Positions 15,601-22,477 of a DNA stretch of 64,000 bases are shown here, one piece after another. Below the pieces are notes generated by a model, which worked only from the letters and a program-made list of their open reading frames with translations, searched no databases and was not told where the DNA came from. The stretch covers positions 1 through 64,000 of the forward strand of contig DATLGH010000067.1 of the NCBI GenBank assembly GCA_035540635.1, read 5' to 3'. The translations under genes were made by a program, and so were the position numbers. How positions within the stretch are numbered: the stretch's first letter is position 1; the number at the start of each line of letters is the position of its first letter. Source of the stretch: Egibacteraceae bacterium (lineage in GTDB: Bacteria > Actinomycetota > Nitriliruptoria > Euzebyales > Egibacteraceae).

Positions 15601-18060
15601 GTAGCCGAGGGTGACCGTCCCGTCAGCCTCGTACAGACCGCGGAGAAAGCTCGTGTAGACCGCGGCGTCGTTGCTGTACAGCACCGCCTCGGGAATGTGG
15701 GGGTGCCAGCCCTTGCCGACGTGGCCGTCGGCCGGTGAGTGCTTGGCGAACCCGCAGGCCTCCCACCAGTGCACAAGGCGCACCGAGTGGAACGCGACCT
15801 CCGTGTAGCCGGTCTGCTGGGAGACATGCGCTTCGAGGTTGAACAGCTCCTTGCCCAGCTGCGACAGGTGCTCGATGACATCGAAGTCCTCGGCCGCCAC
15901 GCACAACCGGACGCCCCGGGAGTGCAGCGACCCGTCACCCATGAAATAGCCGACGAACTCCGCGAGCTCAGGCGTCATCGTCCTGGGGACCTCGGCGTGG
16001 TGCTCCCCTGTCCAGTCCAGATCCCCGCCCCCCGGCGAGCCTGCGGCTCGCCCTCTCCCCGAGGCCTCCGCGAGCGGCGGCAAGGGGACGCGCTGGGGCC
16101 AGCCGACGAGCTGATCGAGGGCCAGGGGCACGCGGTCACCCTCGGTGATCTCGCTGAACCGCTTCCACTGCCACTGACCGTCGGAGCCGACGACCTTGAT
16201 GCGGTGCCGAGGCGTGCCCTGGATGCGGTACCCACGAGCAGTGTCGACGGTCACCACCGATTCGAGCCCGTTGACGTAGAACTTCGTAGCCTGGCGGGGA
16301 CCGTCGTCGGTGGCGACGTCGATGTCGAGATCCTGCCACCGGTCACCACCCGGCTCGCCGAGCGACGAGAGACGGACCAGGCCGCGCTCCGTCGCGACGA
16401 GCGAGCCGCCGACCAGGCAGCCGGTGGGTGCGAGGACGCTGGCCTGGGCGTTGCGAATCCCATGCTCGGTGCCAAGGGCCAACGCATCGCCCCACGACTC
16501 CTTCGCGGCGGCGAGGATGTTGGCAGGGGCCAAGCGGGTGTCTATGGCGTTGGCGGCGTCCTTGTGCTTGGCGATGACCCGCAACATGCCGTCGCGGTCG
16601 GCCGCGTAGCCCTCGAACGGGCCCTGCACCTTGGCCAGCTCCGCCGACGTCCGGTAGGCGTGACCGGTCATGAGCGCGGTGATCGTCGACGCCCACGCCC
16701 GTCCCTCGTCGGAGTCGTAGGCCAGACCCTGGCTCATCAGCAGCCCACCGAGGTTGGCGTAGCCCAGACCCAGCTGGCGGTAGCGCCGCGCGTTCTCGGT
16801 AATGTTCTCGGTCGGGTAGCTGGAGTTGCCGACCATGATCTCCTGGGCGGTGAACACGATCTCCACGGCCCGCTTGAACGCCTCGACGTCGAAGACGCCA
16901 TCGGTCTCGAACTTGCGCAGGTTCAGGCTCGCGAGGTTGCACGCGGAGTTGTCCAGGTGCATGTACTCGCTGCACGGGTTGGAGCCGTTGATCCGCCCCG
17001 CGTTGGGTGTGGTGTGCCAGTCGTTGATGGTCGTGTCGTACTGCACGCCCGGGTCGGCGCACTCCCAGGCCGCCTGCGCTATCTGGCGCATGAGCGCGCG
17101 GGCCTTGACGGTCTTGACGGTCTCGCCGGTGGTGACGGCCTTCAGCTCGAAGTCGGCGTCGGCCTCGACGGCACGCATGAACTCGTCGGTGACGCGCACC
17201 GAGTTGTTGGCGTTCTGGTACTGGATGGAGCCGGCGTCCTTGCCGTCGAGGTCCATGTCGAAGCCAGCGGCTGCCAGCGCACGCGCTTTGGACTCCTCGC
17301 GGCACTTGCACCAGATGAACTCCTCGATGTCGGGGTGGTCGACGTTGAGGATCACCATCTTCGCCGCTCTCCTCGTCGTACCCCCTGACTTGATCGTGCC
17401 GGCCGAGGCGTCAGCCCCGCGCATGAAGCTGACCGGTCCCGAGGCCTCGCCGCCACCGGCGAGGTGCTCCTGCGACGAGCGGATGCGCGACAGGTTCACA
17501 CCGGCCCCGGACCCGCCCTTGAAGATCAGCCCTTCCTCGGTGTACCAGTTCAGGATCGAACTCATCGTGTCGTCGACCGACAGGATGTAGCACGCCGAGC
17601 ATTGCTGGTTGCGTCCCGGCACGCCGACGTTGAACCACACCGGGGAGTTGAACGCGGCGCGCTGGGTGACGAGGATCGACTTCAGCTCCTCGTTGAACAC
17701 CCGTGCGGAGCCGTCGTCGGCGAAGTAGCCGTCCTTGCGCCCCCACCCGGTGATCCGGTCGGCGACGCGGTCGATCATCTGGCGCACGCTGCGCTCACGC
17801 TCCGGCGAGCCGAGCGGTCCCCGGAAGTACTTCTGCGCCACGATCGTCGTCGCGTTCATCGACCAGGACTTCGGGAACTCCACGTCGCGCTGCTCGAAGG
17901 CGACCGCGCCGGTCTTCCAGTCCTTGATGACCGCGTCGCGCAGCTCCCAGTCGATCTCGTCGTAGGGATGCGTGCCCTCGTTGGTGAAGAAGCGGTCGAT
18001 CTTCAGGCCCATGCCGTGACCGGAGGGCACCGCCCGGAGCTGCGCGTGCGTGGTTACCAT
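12649..18060 (-). CDS. nrdJ: Class II (B12-dependent) ribonucleotide reductase precursor with two inteins
   Basis: The 1803-residue precursor contains a 919-residue adenosylcobalamin-dependent ribonucleotide reductase after removal of two inteins. Visible signatures are FNSPVWFNVG near residue 140, NGSNPCSEYMHLDNSACNLASLNL (active-site cysteines, about 385-410) and ASVLAPTG/TIGLLMDCDTTGIEPD. A C-terminal Cys-rich tail (CFTCG...CHVCESCG) probably binds zinc or shuttles electrons. Residues 548-991 and 1102-1541 are inteins. ATG 18060 has GAGGGAGC upstream. The enzyme makes deoxynucleotides without oxygen. It is divergent from nrdR, with an NrdR box in the shared promoter region. Confidence 0.95.
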   Translation of the reverse strand: MVTTHAQLRAVPSGHGMGLKIDRFFTNEGTHPYDEIDWELRDAVIKDWKTGAVAFEQRDVEFPKSWSMNATTIVAQKYFRGPLGSPERERSVRQMIDRVADRITGWGRKDGYFADDGSARVFNEELKSILVTQRAAFNSPVWFNVGVPGRNQQCSACYILSVDDTMSSILNWYTEEGLIFKGGSGAGVNLSRIRSSQEHLAGGGEASGPVSFMRGADASAGTIKSGGTTRRAAKMVILNVDHPDIEEFIWCKCREESKARALAAAGFDMDLDGKDAGSIQYQNANNSVRVTDEFMRAVEADADFELKAVTTGETVKTVKARALMRQIAQAAWECADPGVQYDTTINDWHTTPNAGRINGSNPCSEYMHLDNSACNLASLNLRKFETDGVFDVEAFKRAVEIVFTAQEIMVGNSSYPTENITENARRYRQLGLGYANLGGLLMSQGLAYDSDEGRAWASTITALMTGHAYRTSAELAKVQGPFEGYAADRDGMLRVIAKHKDAANAIDTRLAPANILAAAKESWGDALALGTEHGIRNAQASVLAPTGCLVGGSLVATERGLVRLSSLGEPGGDRWQDLDIDVATDDGPRQATKFYVNGLESVVTVDTARGYRIQGTPRHRIKVVGSDGQWQWKRFSEITEGDRVPLALDQLVGWPQRVPLPPLAEASGRGRAAGSPGGGDLDWTGEHHAEVPRTMTPELAEFVGYFMGDGSLHSRGVRLCVAAEDFDVIEHLSQLGKELFNLEAHVSQQTGYTEVAFHSVRLVHWWEACGFAKHSPADGHVGKGWHPHIPEAVLYSNDAAVYTSFLRGLYEADGTVTLGYPRWSTTSYAFSRDVQSLLLALGYPTTRKNDRTGWGDSELAVLRLLNLGYNEAWLADIGFISGRKNALVNCTRTQQSSRKDYIPLTRAMVEQLAPDHDRLRSNLLQGVQRGRVSRTLATELYERTGDEELGHLLTFFYDTVASAELGEDEFTYDLSVPDNVTYLANGFVSHNTIGLLMDCDTTGIEPDLGLVKMKKLVGGGTMRIVNQTVPAALAKLGYQPEQVEAIVAYIDEHATIEGAPAFRDEHLPVFDCAMGERSIAPGGHIRMMAAAQPWISGAISKCVTGETLLPTEDGLIRIASLHRGEEADSFRPEVREVASLGGGQKTDAFYFGGQRDVRRLTLRSGHAVTGTENHRVMVATEVGPFWRYLDEVQPGEYVAVQYGAERWSQMPVRFDDFAPGPAYGSQKPIAVPDEMTEELAFLLGAYAAEGHTACSTWTISITNTAPSVLERLKAAWESELGLPAKIVPGHGHRCPSVMVSSKRAVEFLDYLGCGRRASAKRIPDAILRSPRHMVLAFLQGLFLDAYASVTQMPKLAICLDAPQLLDDFQAVLTNLGVVHGRISKHDAEYDKTYDEVYAVGGHAGRLARLVPFTEPEKAARAARLPVEPSAHATADVVPGISGRELYELIPRGRPGSKAKGTGRHRWRFLRDQRTRHVTRHTLERLAAEPGVTLPAWLQSVLDDGLHFSPVESIEDAGKRDVYDISVPATHAFVGNGIVNHNTVNLPESATVADVEGIYVAGWKLGLKALAIYRDNCKVAQPLAIDKRKSEPASTTEEAAAHGMVRRRLPKQRPSQTISFQVGDAEGYLTAGEYPGDGLGEIFVKLGKQGSTLSGVMDAFAISVSLGLQYGVPLEAYVRKFTNMRFEPAGMTDDPEVKFTSSIVDYIFRRLAIEYLPTDKRHELNIYTREERNAALNAGYPSADAGNDTPTVDAEGQTVLPVERPVPVDDLYGDAPMCFTCGIKMQRAGSCHVCESCGTTSGCS
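13438..14757 (-). other. NrdJ intein 2 (440 aa)
   Basis: The insertion separates SGAISK from TVNLPES. It begins CVTGETLLPTEDGLIRI, has block B TGTENHRVMV, and ends HAFVGNGIVNHN before Thr+1. The dodecapeptide motifs are LLGAYAAEGH and FLQGLFLDAYAS. The first keeps an acidic residue; the second lacks the usual Asp-Gly pair in order, so endonuclease activity is uncertain. Residues 1102-1541 of the precursor. Confidence 0.93.
15088..16419 (-). other. NrdJ intein 1 (444 aa)
   Basis: The insertion splits LAPTG from TIGLLMDCD. It starts with Cys1 (CLVGGSLVATERGLVRL), has a block-B-like GTPRHRIKV, and ends VTYLANGFVSHN before Thr+1, a class 1 intein. LAGLIDADG endonuclease motifs are well kept: FVGYFMGDGSL and FLRGLYEADGTV, with both acidic residues present. 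The homing endonuclease may therefore still be active. Residues 548-991 of the precursor. Confidence 0.93.
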
Positions 18061-18162
18061 GTTGCTCCCTCTTCGCCGGGACCGCGAAATCCCATGGGTG
18101 TAAGTACGGCGGTGAGACTTGCATGCCGAGGGCGGGACGTCAAGGAGGTGACATGCAGCCAA

Positions 18163-18176
18163 ACGCTAGATGCGGA
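18163..18176. promoter_or_regulatory. Weak second NrdR box candidate
   Basis: A degenerate match with core CTAGAT lies 32 bp (about three helical turns) from the strong box at 18195. Tandem boxes at about this spacing are known for NrdR. This copy is poor and needs binding data. Confidence 0.35.
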
Positions 18177-18194
18177 CCTGACTTTCCGTGCCAT

Positions 18195-18208
18195 ACACTA
18201 TATCTTGT
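18195..18208. promoter_or_regulatory. NrdR box upstream of nrdJ
   Basis: ACACTATATCTTGT closely matches the NrdR consensus (ACACwATATwTTGT-like). It lies 135 bp upstream of the nrdJ start, in the region divergent to nrdR. NrdR would repress nrdJ here when dATP is high. Confidence 0.8.
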
Positions 18209-18293
18209 GGTTGGCTCGATTGCGCGGCCGGCCAGGTCGCGGCACCGTAGCACCCGGCTCGAGCGCTGTCCTGGCTTCCCGTCACGCAGGCCA

Positions 18294-18458
18294 TGTGGAC
18301 AAGGCGCGGGGTTCTCCCCGGTCTGGGGAGGGACTTCCCAGGCCGGTGGAGGGCCTGTGGACGGTGCCGACGAAGCCGGTGGACGACGATCCACAGACTG
18401 TGTACAGGCCCGTGGACAACCCTTGGTGGAGCCCCGGGGAGCCGTCGGGGAATCCACA
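18294..18458. promoter_or_regulatory. Cluster of DnaA-box-like 9-mers in the nrdJ-nrdR region
   Basis: Six 9-mers resemble actinobacterial DnaA boxes (TTGTCCACA or its complement TGTGGACAA): 18294 (exact), 18356, 18379, 18387 (opposite orientation, ATCCACA), 18411 (one mismatch) and 18450 (ATCCACA). They occur within 165 bp, with little other sequence of note. They may couple deoxynucleotide synthesis to replication initiation, as DnaA does at E. coli nrdAB. DnaA binding is an inference. Confidence 0.5.
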
Positions 18459-18480
18459 CCAAAAAACTTGGAGACGCGAC

Positions 18481-18948
18481 ATGCGCTGTCCCTACTGCGG
18501 CATCGACGACGACCGCGTGATCGACTCGCGAGCGACCGAGGAGGGCGCGGCGGTGCGTCGCCGGCGCGAGTGCCGGGCGTGCACGCAGCGCTTCTCCACG
18601 TACGAGCGCGCCGAGCAGCTCAGCGTGTCGGTCCGCAAGCGCAACGGTGCGCTGGAGGCGTTCGACCGCCGCAAGGTCGCGGCCGGCATGGCGAAGGCGA
18701 CGAAGAACCTCCCCGTTGACGACGCGGCACTCGACCGGGCCGTCGCCCGCGTCGAGGCCCGGCTCCTGTCCCTTCGCACCCGGGAGGTCGCGAGCGAGGC
18801 CGTCGGCGAGGAGGTGCTCGAGGCCCTGCGCCAGCTCGACCCCGTCGCCGCCGTGCGGTTCGCGAGCGTGTACAAGGGCTTTACCTCCCCCGAGGACTTC
18901 GCCCGCGAGCTCGCCGCCATGAACCCACGAGCCGACGATCCGGGCTGA
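18481..18948 (+). CDS. nrdR: Transcriptional repressor NrdR
   Basis: The 155-residue protein has the N-terminal zinc ribbon MRCPYCG...CRACTQRFSTYER (Cys pairs at residues 3/6 and 31/34). An ATP-cone domain (about 46-140) follows: VRKRNGALEAFDRRKVAAGM and later VAAVRFASVYKGF. It represses ribonucleotide reductase genes by sensing ATP/dATP. The ATG at 18481 with TTGGAG upstream gives the normal NrdR length. It is divergent from nrdJ, its expected target. Confidence 0.97.
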   Translation: MRCPYCGIDDDRVIDSRATEEGAAVRRRRECRACTQRFSTYERAEQLSVSVRKRNGALEAFDRRKVAAGMAKATKNLPVDDAALDRAVARVEARLLSLRTREVASEAVGEEVLEALRQLDPVAAVRFASVYKGFTSPEDFARELAAMNPRADDPG

Positions 18949-18958
18949 GGGGACTCGT

Positions 18959-19408
18959 CTACTTCTCTCCTGCCGGCAGTCGCAGGACCATCCCGGGGAT
19001 GAGGGCCCGCGGGTCCACGCCGTTTCTGGCGGCCACCTCGGCGGCGTAGGCGGTGCGGTCGGCACCCGCCGGCGCGTGCGCGTCGACGAGGTCCCACACG
19101 GTGTCCCCGGGCCCGACGACGACGGTCACGGGCTCGGCGAGCGGCGGCGACGGACGCCCCTCCTGCGACGCTCCGCCGCCCACGACGAAGGCTGCCGCAC
19201 CCGCCAGCGCCGCGGCCACCACTATCCCGATGACGACGGCCGCCGCCAGCCGACCGCGCCGGTAGCGCACCGTCGGCGCCGGCCGACCTCGACCGCCCGG
19301 CACGTGCGCGGAGCGGGCACGGGAGGGCCCGGCGACGCGCCTCGGCGCCGCCACTGACCGCACCGGCGGCAGGACCGGGACGTCGAGCTCGCGTGCGACG
19401 GCGACCAT
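18959..19408 (-). CDS. LysM-domain membrane protein divergent from lexA (YneA-like position)
   Basis: The 149-residue protein has a basic cytoplasmic N-terminus, one membrane helix (about residues 55-79: AAAVVIGIVVAAALAGAAAF) and a C-terminal LysM domain. The LysM part starts VVVGPGDTVWDLVDAHAP and ends ALIPGMVLRLP. LysM binds peptidoglycan. Its place beside lexA, sharing three LexA boxes, matches the actinobacterial arrangement in which an SOS-induced LysM protein delays division (YneA/DivS type). That role is inferred from position and domain. ATG 19408. Confidence 0.85.
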   Translation of the reverse strand: MVAVARELDVPVLPPVRSVAAPRRVAGPSRARSAHVPGGRGRPAPTVRYRRGRLAAAVVIGIVVAAALAGAAAFVVGGGASQEGRPSPPLAEPVTVVVGPGDTVWDLVDAHAPAGADRTAYAAEVAARNGVDPRALIPGMVLRLPAGEK

Positions 19409-19506
19409 CGTGCTCCTCCTGTCGTGGCTTGGCGTGGTGTGCCTGGGCCGGCTCCTCGCGGCGGCCCCTGAGGCCGGTCCGAGGCTCCGGCGTCGGGTGC
19501 TTGACC

Positions 19507-19520
19507 AGAACGGTCGTTCG
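19507..19520. promoter_or_regulatory. LexA box 1
   Basis: AGAACGGTCGTTCG contains GAAC-N4-GTTC and differs from the other boxes only in the first base. It is the box nearest the LysM gene. Confidence 0.75.
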
Positions 19521-19532
19521 AGTAGACTATGC

Positions 19533-19546
19533 CGAACAGATGTTCG
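19533..19546. promoter_or_regulatory. LexA box 2
   Basis: CGAACAGATGTTCG is an exact CGAAC-N4-GTTCG SOS box, centred 26 bp from box 1. Confidence 0.92.
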
Positions 19547-19563
19547 TCTGTCAACGACCGGAT

Positions 19564-19577
19564 CGAACTTTTGTTCG
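19564..19577. promoter_or_regulatory. LexA box 3
   Basis: CGAACTTTTGTTCG is an exact CGAAC-N4-GTTCG SOS box, centred 31 bp from box 2 and 55 bp before the lexA start. Confidence 0.92.
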
Positions 19578-19631
19578 CCCCGCATCGCTAGCGCAAGCCC
19601 CGCAGCACGAGACTTCGCCGAAGGAGCGACC

Positions 19632-20267
19632 GTGGCCACGTCCCTCACCCCCCGCCAGCAGCGCGTCCTCGACGTCATCCGCGAGGCGGTCGAGACCCGC
19701 GGCTATCCGCCCAGCGTGCGCGAGATCGGCGAGGCCGTGGGGCTGCGGTCGGCGTCGAGCGTCCACTATCAGCTCGGCACCCTCGAGCGCCTCGGCTACC
19801 TGCGTCGCGACCCCACGCGCCCCCGCGCGATCGAGGTGCGCTTCGACCCGGAGTCTGAGCAGTCGATGCCCGCGCACGCGCCCGTGCGCCACGTCCCGGT
19901 CGTGGGAGAGATCGCCGCGGGTGCGCCGATCCTCGCGGACGAGCAGGTCGAGGAGCTCTACCCGCTGCCCCGCGACCTCGTCGGCGAAGGCACGTTGTTC
20001 ATCCTGCGCGTTCGGGGAGAGTCCATGGTCCAGGCCGGCGTGCTGCCCGGCGACCTCATCGTCGTCCGCCAGCAGCCGACGGTCGAGCAGGGCGAGATGT
20101 GCGCGGCGCTCATCGACGGCGAGGCAACGGCGAAGTTCTTCCGGCGTACCCGCGCCGGCAAGGTCTTCCTCGACCCCGCGAACGAGGGCTACGACCCCAT
20201 CCCCCTCACCGAGGAGCAGGACGCGGCGATCCTCGGCAAGGTCGTGGCGGTCCTCCGCAGTCTGTAG
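19632..20267 (+). CDS. lexA: SOS repressor LexA
   Basis: The 211-residue protein has an N-terminal winged HTH (LTPRQQRVLDVIREAVE to SSVHYQLGTLERLGYLRR). The C-terminal S24-type autoprotease shows the Ala-Gly cleavage site in GEIAAGAPI, the catalytic Ser in GESMVQAGVLPGD and the catalytic Lys in GEATAKFF. RecA filaments trigger self-cleavage. GTG 19632 is chosen for the AAGGAG at 19621 and homology. Three LexA boxes upstream indicate autoregulation and shared control of the LysM gene. Confidence 0.97.
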   Translation: MATSLTPRQQRVLDVIREAVETRGYPPSVREIGEAVGLRSASSVHYQLGTLERLGYLRRDPTRPRAIEVRFDPESEQSMPAHAPVRHVPVVGEIAAGAPILADEQVEELYPLPRDLVGEGTLFILRVRGESMVQAGVLPGDLIVVRQQPTVEQGEMCAALIDGEATAKFFRRTRAGKVFLDPANEGYDPIPLTEEQDAAILGKVVAVLRSL

Positions 20268-20423
20268 CGGACGCCGCTATAGCCGCCGCTGACCACGCCG
20301 GAGCATCGTTGCCCTGAGGTCGCGATGAACAAGGCGGTGACGCGACGCGCCGCACACGCGGGCAACGACAGCCGACGCTCCCCGGAACCGCTCCCGCGCT
20401 TTGTTGAAGTATCTACCACCATA

Positions 20424-20437
20424 GTTGAGATGTCAAC
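20424..20437. promoter_or_regulatory. Palindromic operator upstream of the MarR gene
   Basis: GTTGA-GATG-TCAAC is a perfect inverted repeat 20 bp before the MarR start and has the form of common MarR-family operators. Autoregulation is likely. Confidence 0.6.
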
Positions 20438-20456
20438 CAGCGGGTACGCTTGGATC

Positions 20457-20930
20457 ATGCAGCAGGTCCAGTGGCTCAACGAGCGCGAGGCGACCGCCTG
20501 GCGCGGCCTGCAGGCCATGCAGATGCGGCTGGAGGCCGCGCTGTCCCGGCAGCTGGCCGCAGAGTCGTCGCTGTCGCTGCAGGACTTCGTCGTCCTCGTC
20601 GCGCTGACCGACTATCCCGACGGCCGCCTGCGCGCGTTCGAGCTCGCCCGCACCCTGGGCTGGGACAAGACCCGGTTGAGCCACCACCTCAAGCGGATGC
20701 TCGACCGGGGGCTGGTCGACAAACAGGCCTGCCCGACCGACCGCCGCGGCTACTTCGTCGCCGTCACCGCACAAGGTCGCGAGGCGATCGAGGCCGCCGC
20801 CCCCGGTCACGTCGCCACGGTACGGCGCCTCTTCCTCGACCTCGTCGCCGACGACGAGCTCGAGACGATCATCCGCGTCACCACACGGGTGCTCGACCAC
20901 CTGTCGCGGGAGCCGGACGGACAACCCTGA
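20457..20930 (+). CDS. MarR family transcriptional regulator
   Basis: The 157-residue protein has the MarR winged HTH: LQDFVVLVALTDYPDGRLRAFELARTLGWDKTRLSHHLKRM (about residues 38-78), the wing CPTDRRGYFVAVT and C-terminal dimer helices. ATG 20457 was preferred to an in-frame ATG at 20430 because the latter lies inside the palindromic operator. Its ligand is unknown. It is convergent with the DsrE gene of the ABC operon and may not regulate it. Confidence 0.85.
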   Translation: MQQVQWLNEREATAWRGLQAMQMRLEAALSRQLAAESSLSLQDFVVLVALTDYPDGRLRAFELARTLGWDKTRLSHHLKRMLDRGLVDKQACPTDRRGYFVAVTAQGREAIEAAAPGHVATVRRLFLDLVADDELETIIRVTTRVLDHLSREPDGQP

Positions 20931-21132
20931 AAGCCCATCGGCGGCCTGCTCGCGCCGAGGCGCGCCCAAGGGCGTCGACGTCCTGCTCCCCCGACCGTGA
21001 ACCTCCACCGCACCCCTACGGCGGCCGGCACTTCGGATCCAGGGGCACGGGTTCCCGACCCTCACGCTCGATGAAACCGTAACCTCGGACTAACGAATAT
21101 CGGCGGGCCGTCCCGAGTTGGGCCTGGGTAGC

Positions 21133-21504
21133 TCAGCCCATGTAGACCAGTTCGGAAAGGCCGTCGGCGACCTCGGTGAGGACCTCCGACAAGTCTCGAC
21201 GGACGACCGCCCAGCGCATCATGTCCTCGTTGGACACCCCACGGGTGTCAAGGCAGCCCGGTCACCCGGACACGAACAAGCCGAGGCGGACGGCCTCGGC
21301 CATGTTCGTGCGCACCTGCGCGCCCTGCGGGCCGTCCGGCAGGCCGTCTACGCGCAGCGCCTTGACCGCGTCGCCGGCTAGGCGGACTTCGGTCTCCAGG
21401 CCGGCGCGGTGAGCGACGAGGGCGAAGTGGTAGGCGGTCCAAACCCGGCTGGCGTCGTCGGCTGGGTCCTTTCCGGCGAAGAAGATCAGTTTGCGTCGGG
21501 TCAT
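21133..21504 (-). CDS. DsrE-like redox protein with in-frame TGA (candidate selenoprotein, U81)
   Basis: The frame starts at ATG 21504, 4 bp after the ATPase gene and preceded by GGGAG. It begins MTRRKLIFFAGKDPADDASR, a DsrE/DsrF-like fold. Codon 81 is TGA (21262-21264). The frame remains coding for 42 more residues: PGCLDTRGVSNEDMMRW and so on to LSELVYMG, then TGA at 21133. Readthrough gives a 123-residue protein with a U-P-G-C motif, the selenium form of a CxxC redox site; DsrE-like selenoproteins are a known class. A perfect hairpin with loop CGUGG starts 13 nt after the TGA. The alternative is a nonsense mutation giving an 80-residue truncated product. Confidence 0.72.
21233..21249 (-). 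promoter_or_regulatory. Candidate bacterial SECIS hairpin of the DsrE gene
   Basis: On the mRNA strand, GACACCC-GUG-GGGUGUC is a perfect 7-bp stem (or a 6-bp stem with loop CGUGG) beginning 13 nt after the UGA. The apical G-U is typical of SelB-binding bacterial SECIS loops. The loop sequence CGUG recurs after the two other in-frame TGAs in this window. Confidence 0.65.
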
Positions 21505-21508
21505 CGGC

Positions 21509-22477
21509 TCAATCTCCCTGCTCATGGTCGGACCCGCCCCCGTCGGCCACGTGCCAGGCGCAGTGGTGGGCGCGGCGTGTCTCGACGAGCGTCGGCTCAG
21601 CGTCGACGCACTCCGGGCGGCCCGGATCGCAGCGTCCGTACAGCTGGCACGGCTGCCCACCGGGCGGGAACGGGCCCGGGTCCTCGGGTGGGGCGGCGAG
21701 TTGTTCGGCGGCAGCCAGGAGCGCGCCCGTGTACGGGTGCAGCGGCCCGTCGACGACGTCCTCAGCATTACCCAGTTCGACGAGGCTGCCGGCGTAGATG
21801 ACAGCGATGCGGTCGGCGACGTGTCGGGCGACGGCTAGGTCGTGGGTGACGAAGATGATTGCGCGGCCAGCGCGCATGCGCTCGATGAGTTCGAGGATTC
21901 CCGCTTGCAACGATACGTCCAGCATCGAAACCGGCTCGTCGGCGACAACCAGGCGCGGCTCGCCGACGAGCGCCCGGGCGAAGGCTACCCGCTGGCGCTG
22001 ACCGCCGGACAGTTGGTGGGGGTAGCGGGCGAGGAACTCGGCGGCTGGGGTCAGCCGGACCTCCTCAAGGGCCTGCTCGACCCGCTCGCGCCTGCGCCGG
22101 CGGGGGACGTCAGCGATCGCGAGCGGCTCAGTGACGAGCCGTCCGACGGTCATGGCCGGATGCAACGACTGGTAGGGGTCTTGGAGGATGAAGTGCGTGC
22201 GACGGCGCAGTGCCCGGCGTTGCCGCGCACCGAGCGTGGTTAGGTCGCTGCCTTCGAACAGCACTTGCCCGTCGTCGGGCCGCTCCAGGCCTAGGGCGAC
22301 GCGTCCAGCGGTGGATTTGCCCGCCCCGCTTTCCCCGACAAGGGCCAGAATCTCGCCCTCGCCCACGGAGAGGCTGACCCCACGCAGGGCCGTAGCTTCG
22401 ACGCGGCCCCCTAGCAGGCCCTGTCGCGACCTGAACTTCTTCGTGACATGGCGGAACTCCACGACGGTGTCGATCAT
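21509..22477 (-). CDS. Peptide-type ABC transporter ATP-binding protein (DppF/OppF-like)
   Basis: The 322-residue ATPase has Walker A GESGAGKST, signature LSGGQRQRV, Walker B LVVADEPVSML and the switch His in FVTHDL. The C-terminal oligopeptide-transporter extension has a Cys-rich motif (CQLYGRCDPGRPEC). ATG 22477 overlaps the stop of the fused permease-ATPase by 4 nt. It is the second ATPase of the uptake operon and is followed after 4 bp by the DsrE gene. Substrate unknown; peptides or nickel-like cargo are typical of the family. Confidence 0.9.
   Translation of the reverse strand: MIDTVVEFRHVTKKFRSRQGLLGGRVEATALRGVSLSVGEGEILALVGESGAGKSTAGRVALGLERPDDGQVLFEGSDLTTLGARQRRALRRRTHFILQDPYQSLHPAMTVGRLVTEPLAIADVPRRRRRERVEQALEEVRLTPAAEFLARYPHQLSGGQRQRVAFARALVGEPRLVVADEPVSMLDVSLQAGILELIERMRAGRAIIFVTHDLAVARHVADRIAVIYAGSLVELGNAEDVVDGPLHPYTGALLAAAEQLAAPPEDPGPFPPGGQPCQLYGRCDPGRPECVDAEPTLVETRRAHHCAWHVADGGGSDHEQGD

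Noticed and set aside
18280-18480. A chromosomal replication origin at the DnaA-like boxes
   Set aside because: No dnaA, dnaN or AT-rich unwinding region is nearby, so a regulatory or titration role is more likely than an origin.
18061-18480. Cobalamin riboswitch before nrdJ
   Set aside because: No B12-box-like sequence or expected multi-helix fold could be seen; the control signals visible are the NrdR and DnaA-like boxes.
20985-21075. tRNA-like or selC-like pieces (CACTTCGGATCCAG, GGGTTCCCGACCC) between the MarR and DsrE genes
   Set aside because: No cloverleaf with acceptor and T arms could be formed and there is no UCA anticodon loop, so it is not tRNA-Sec or another tRNA.
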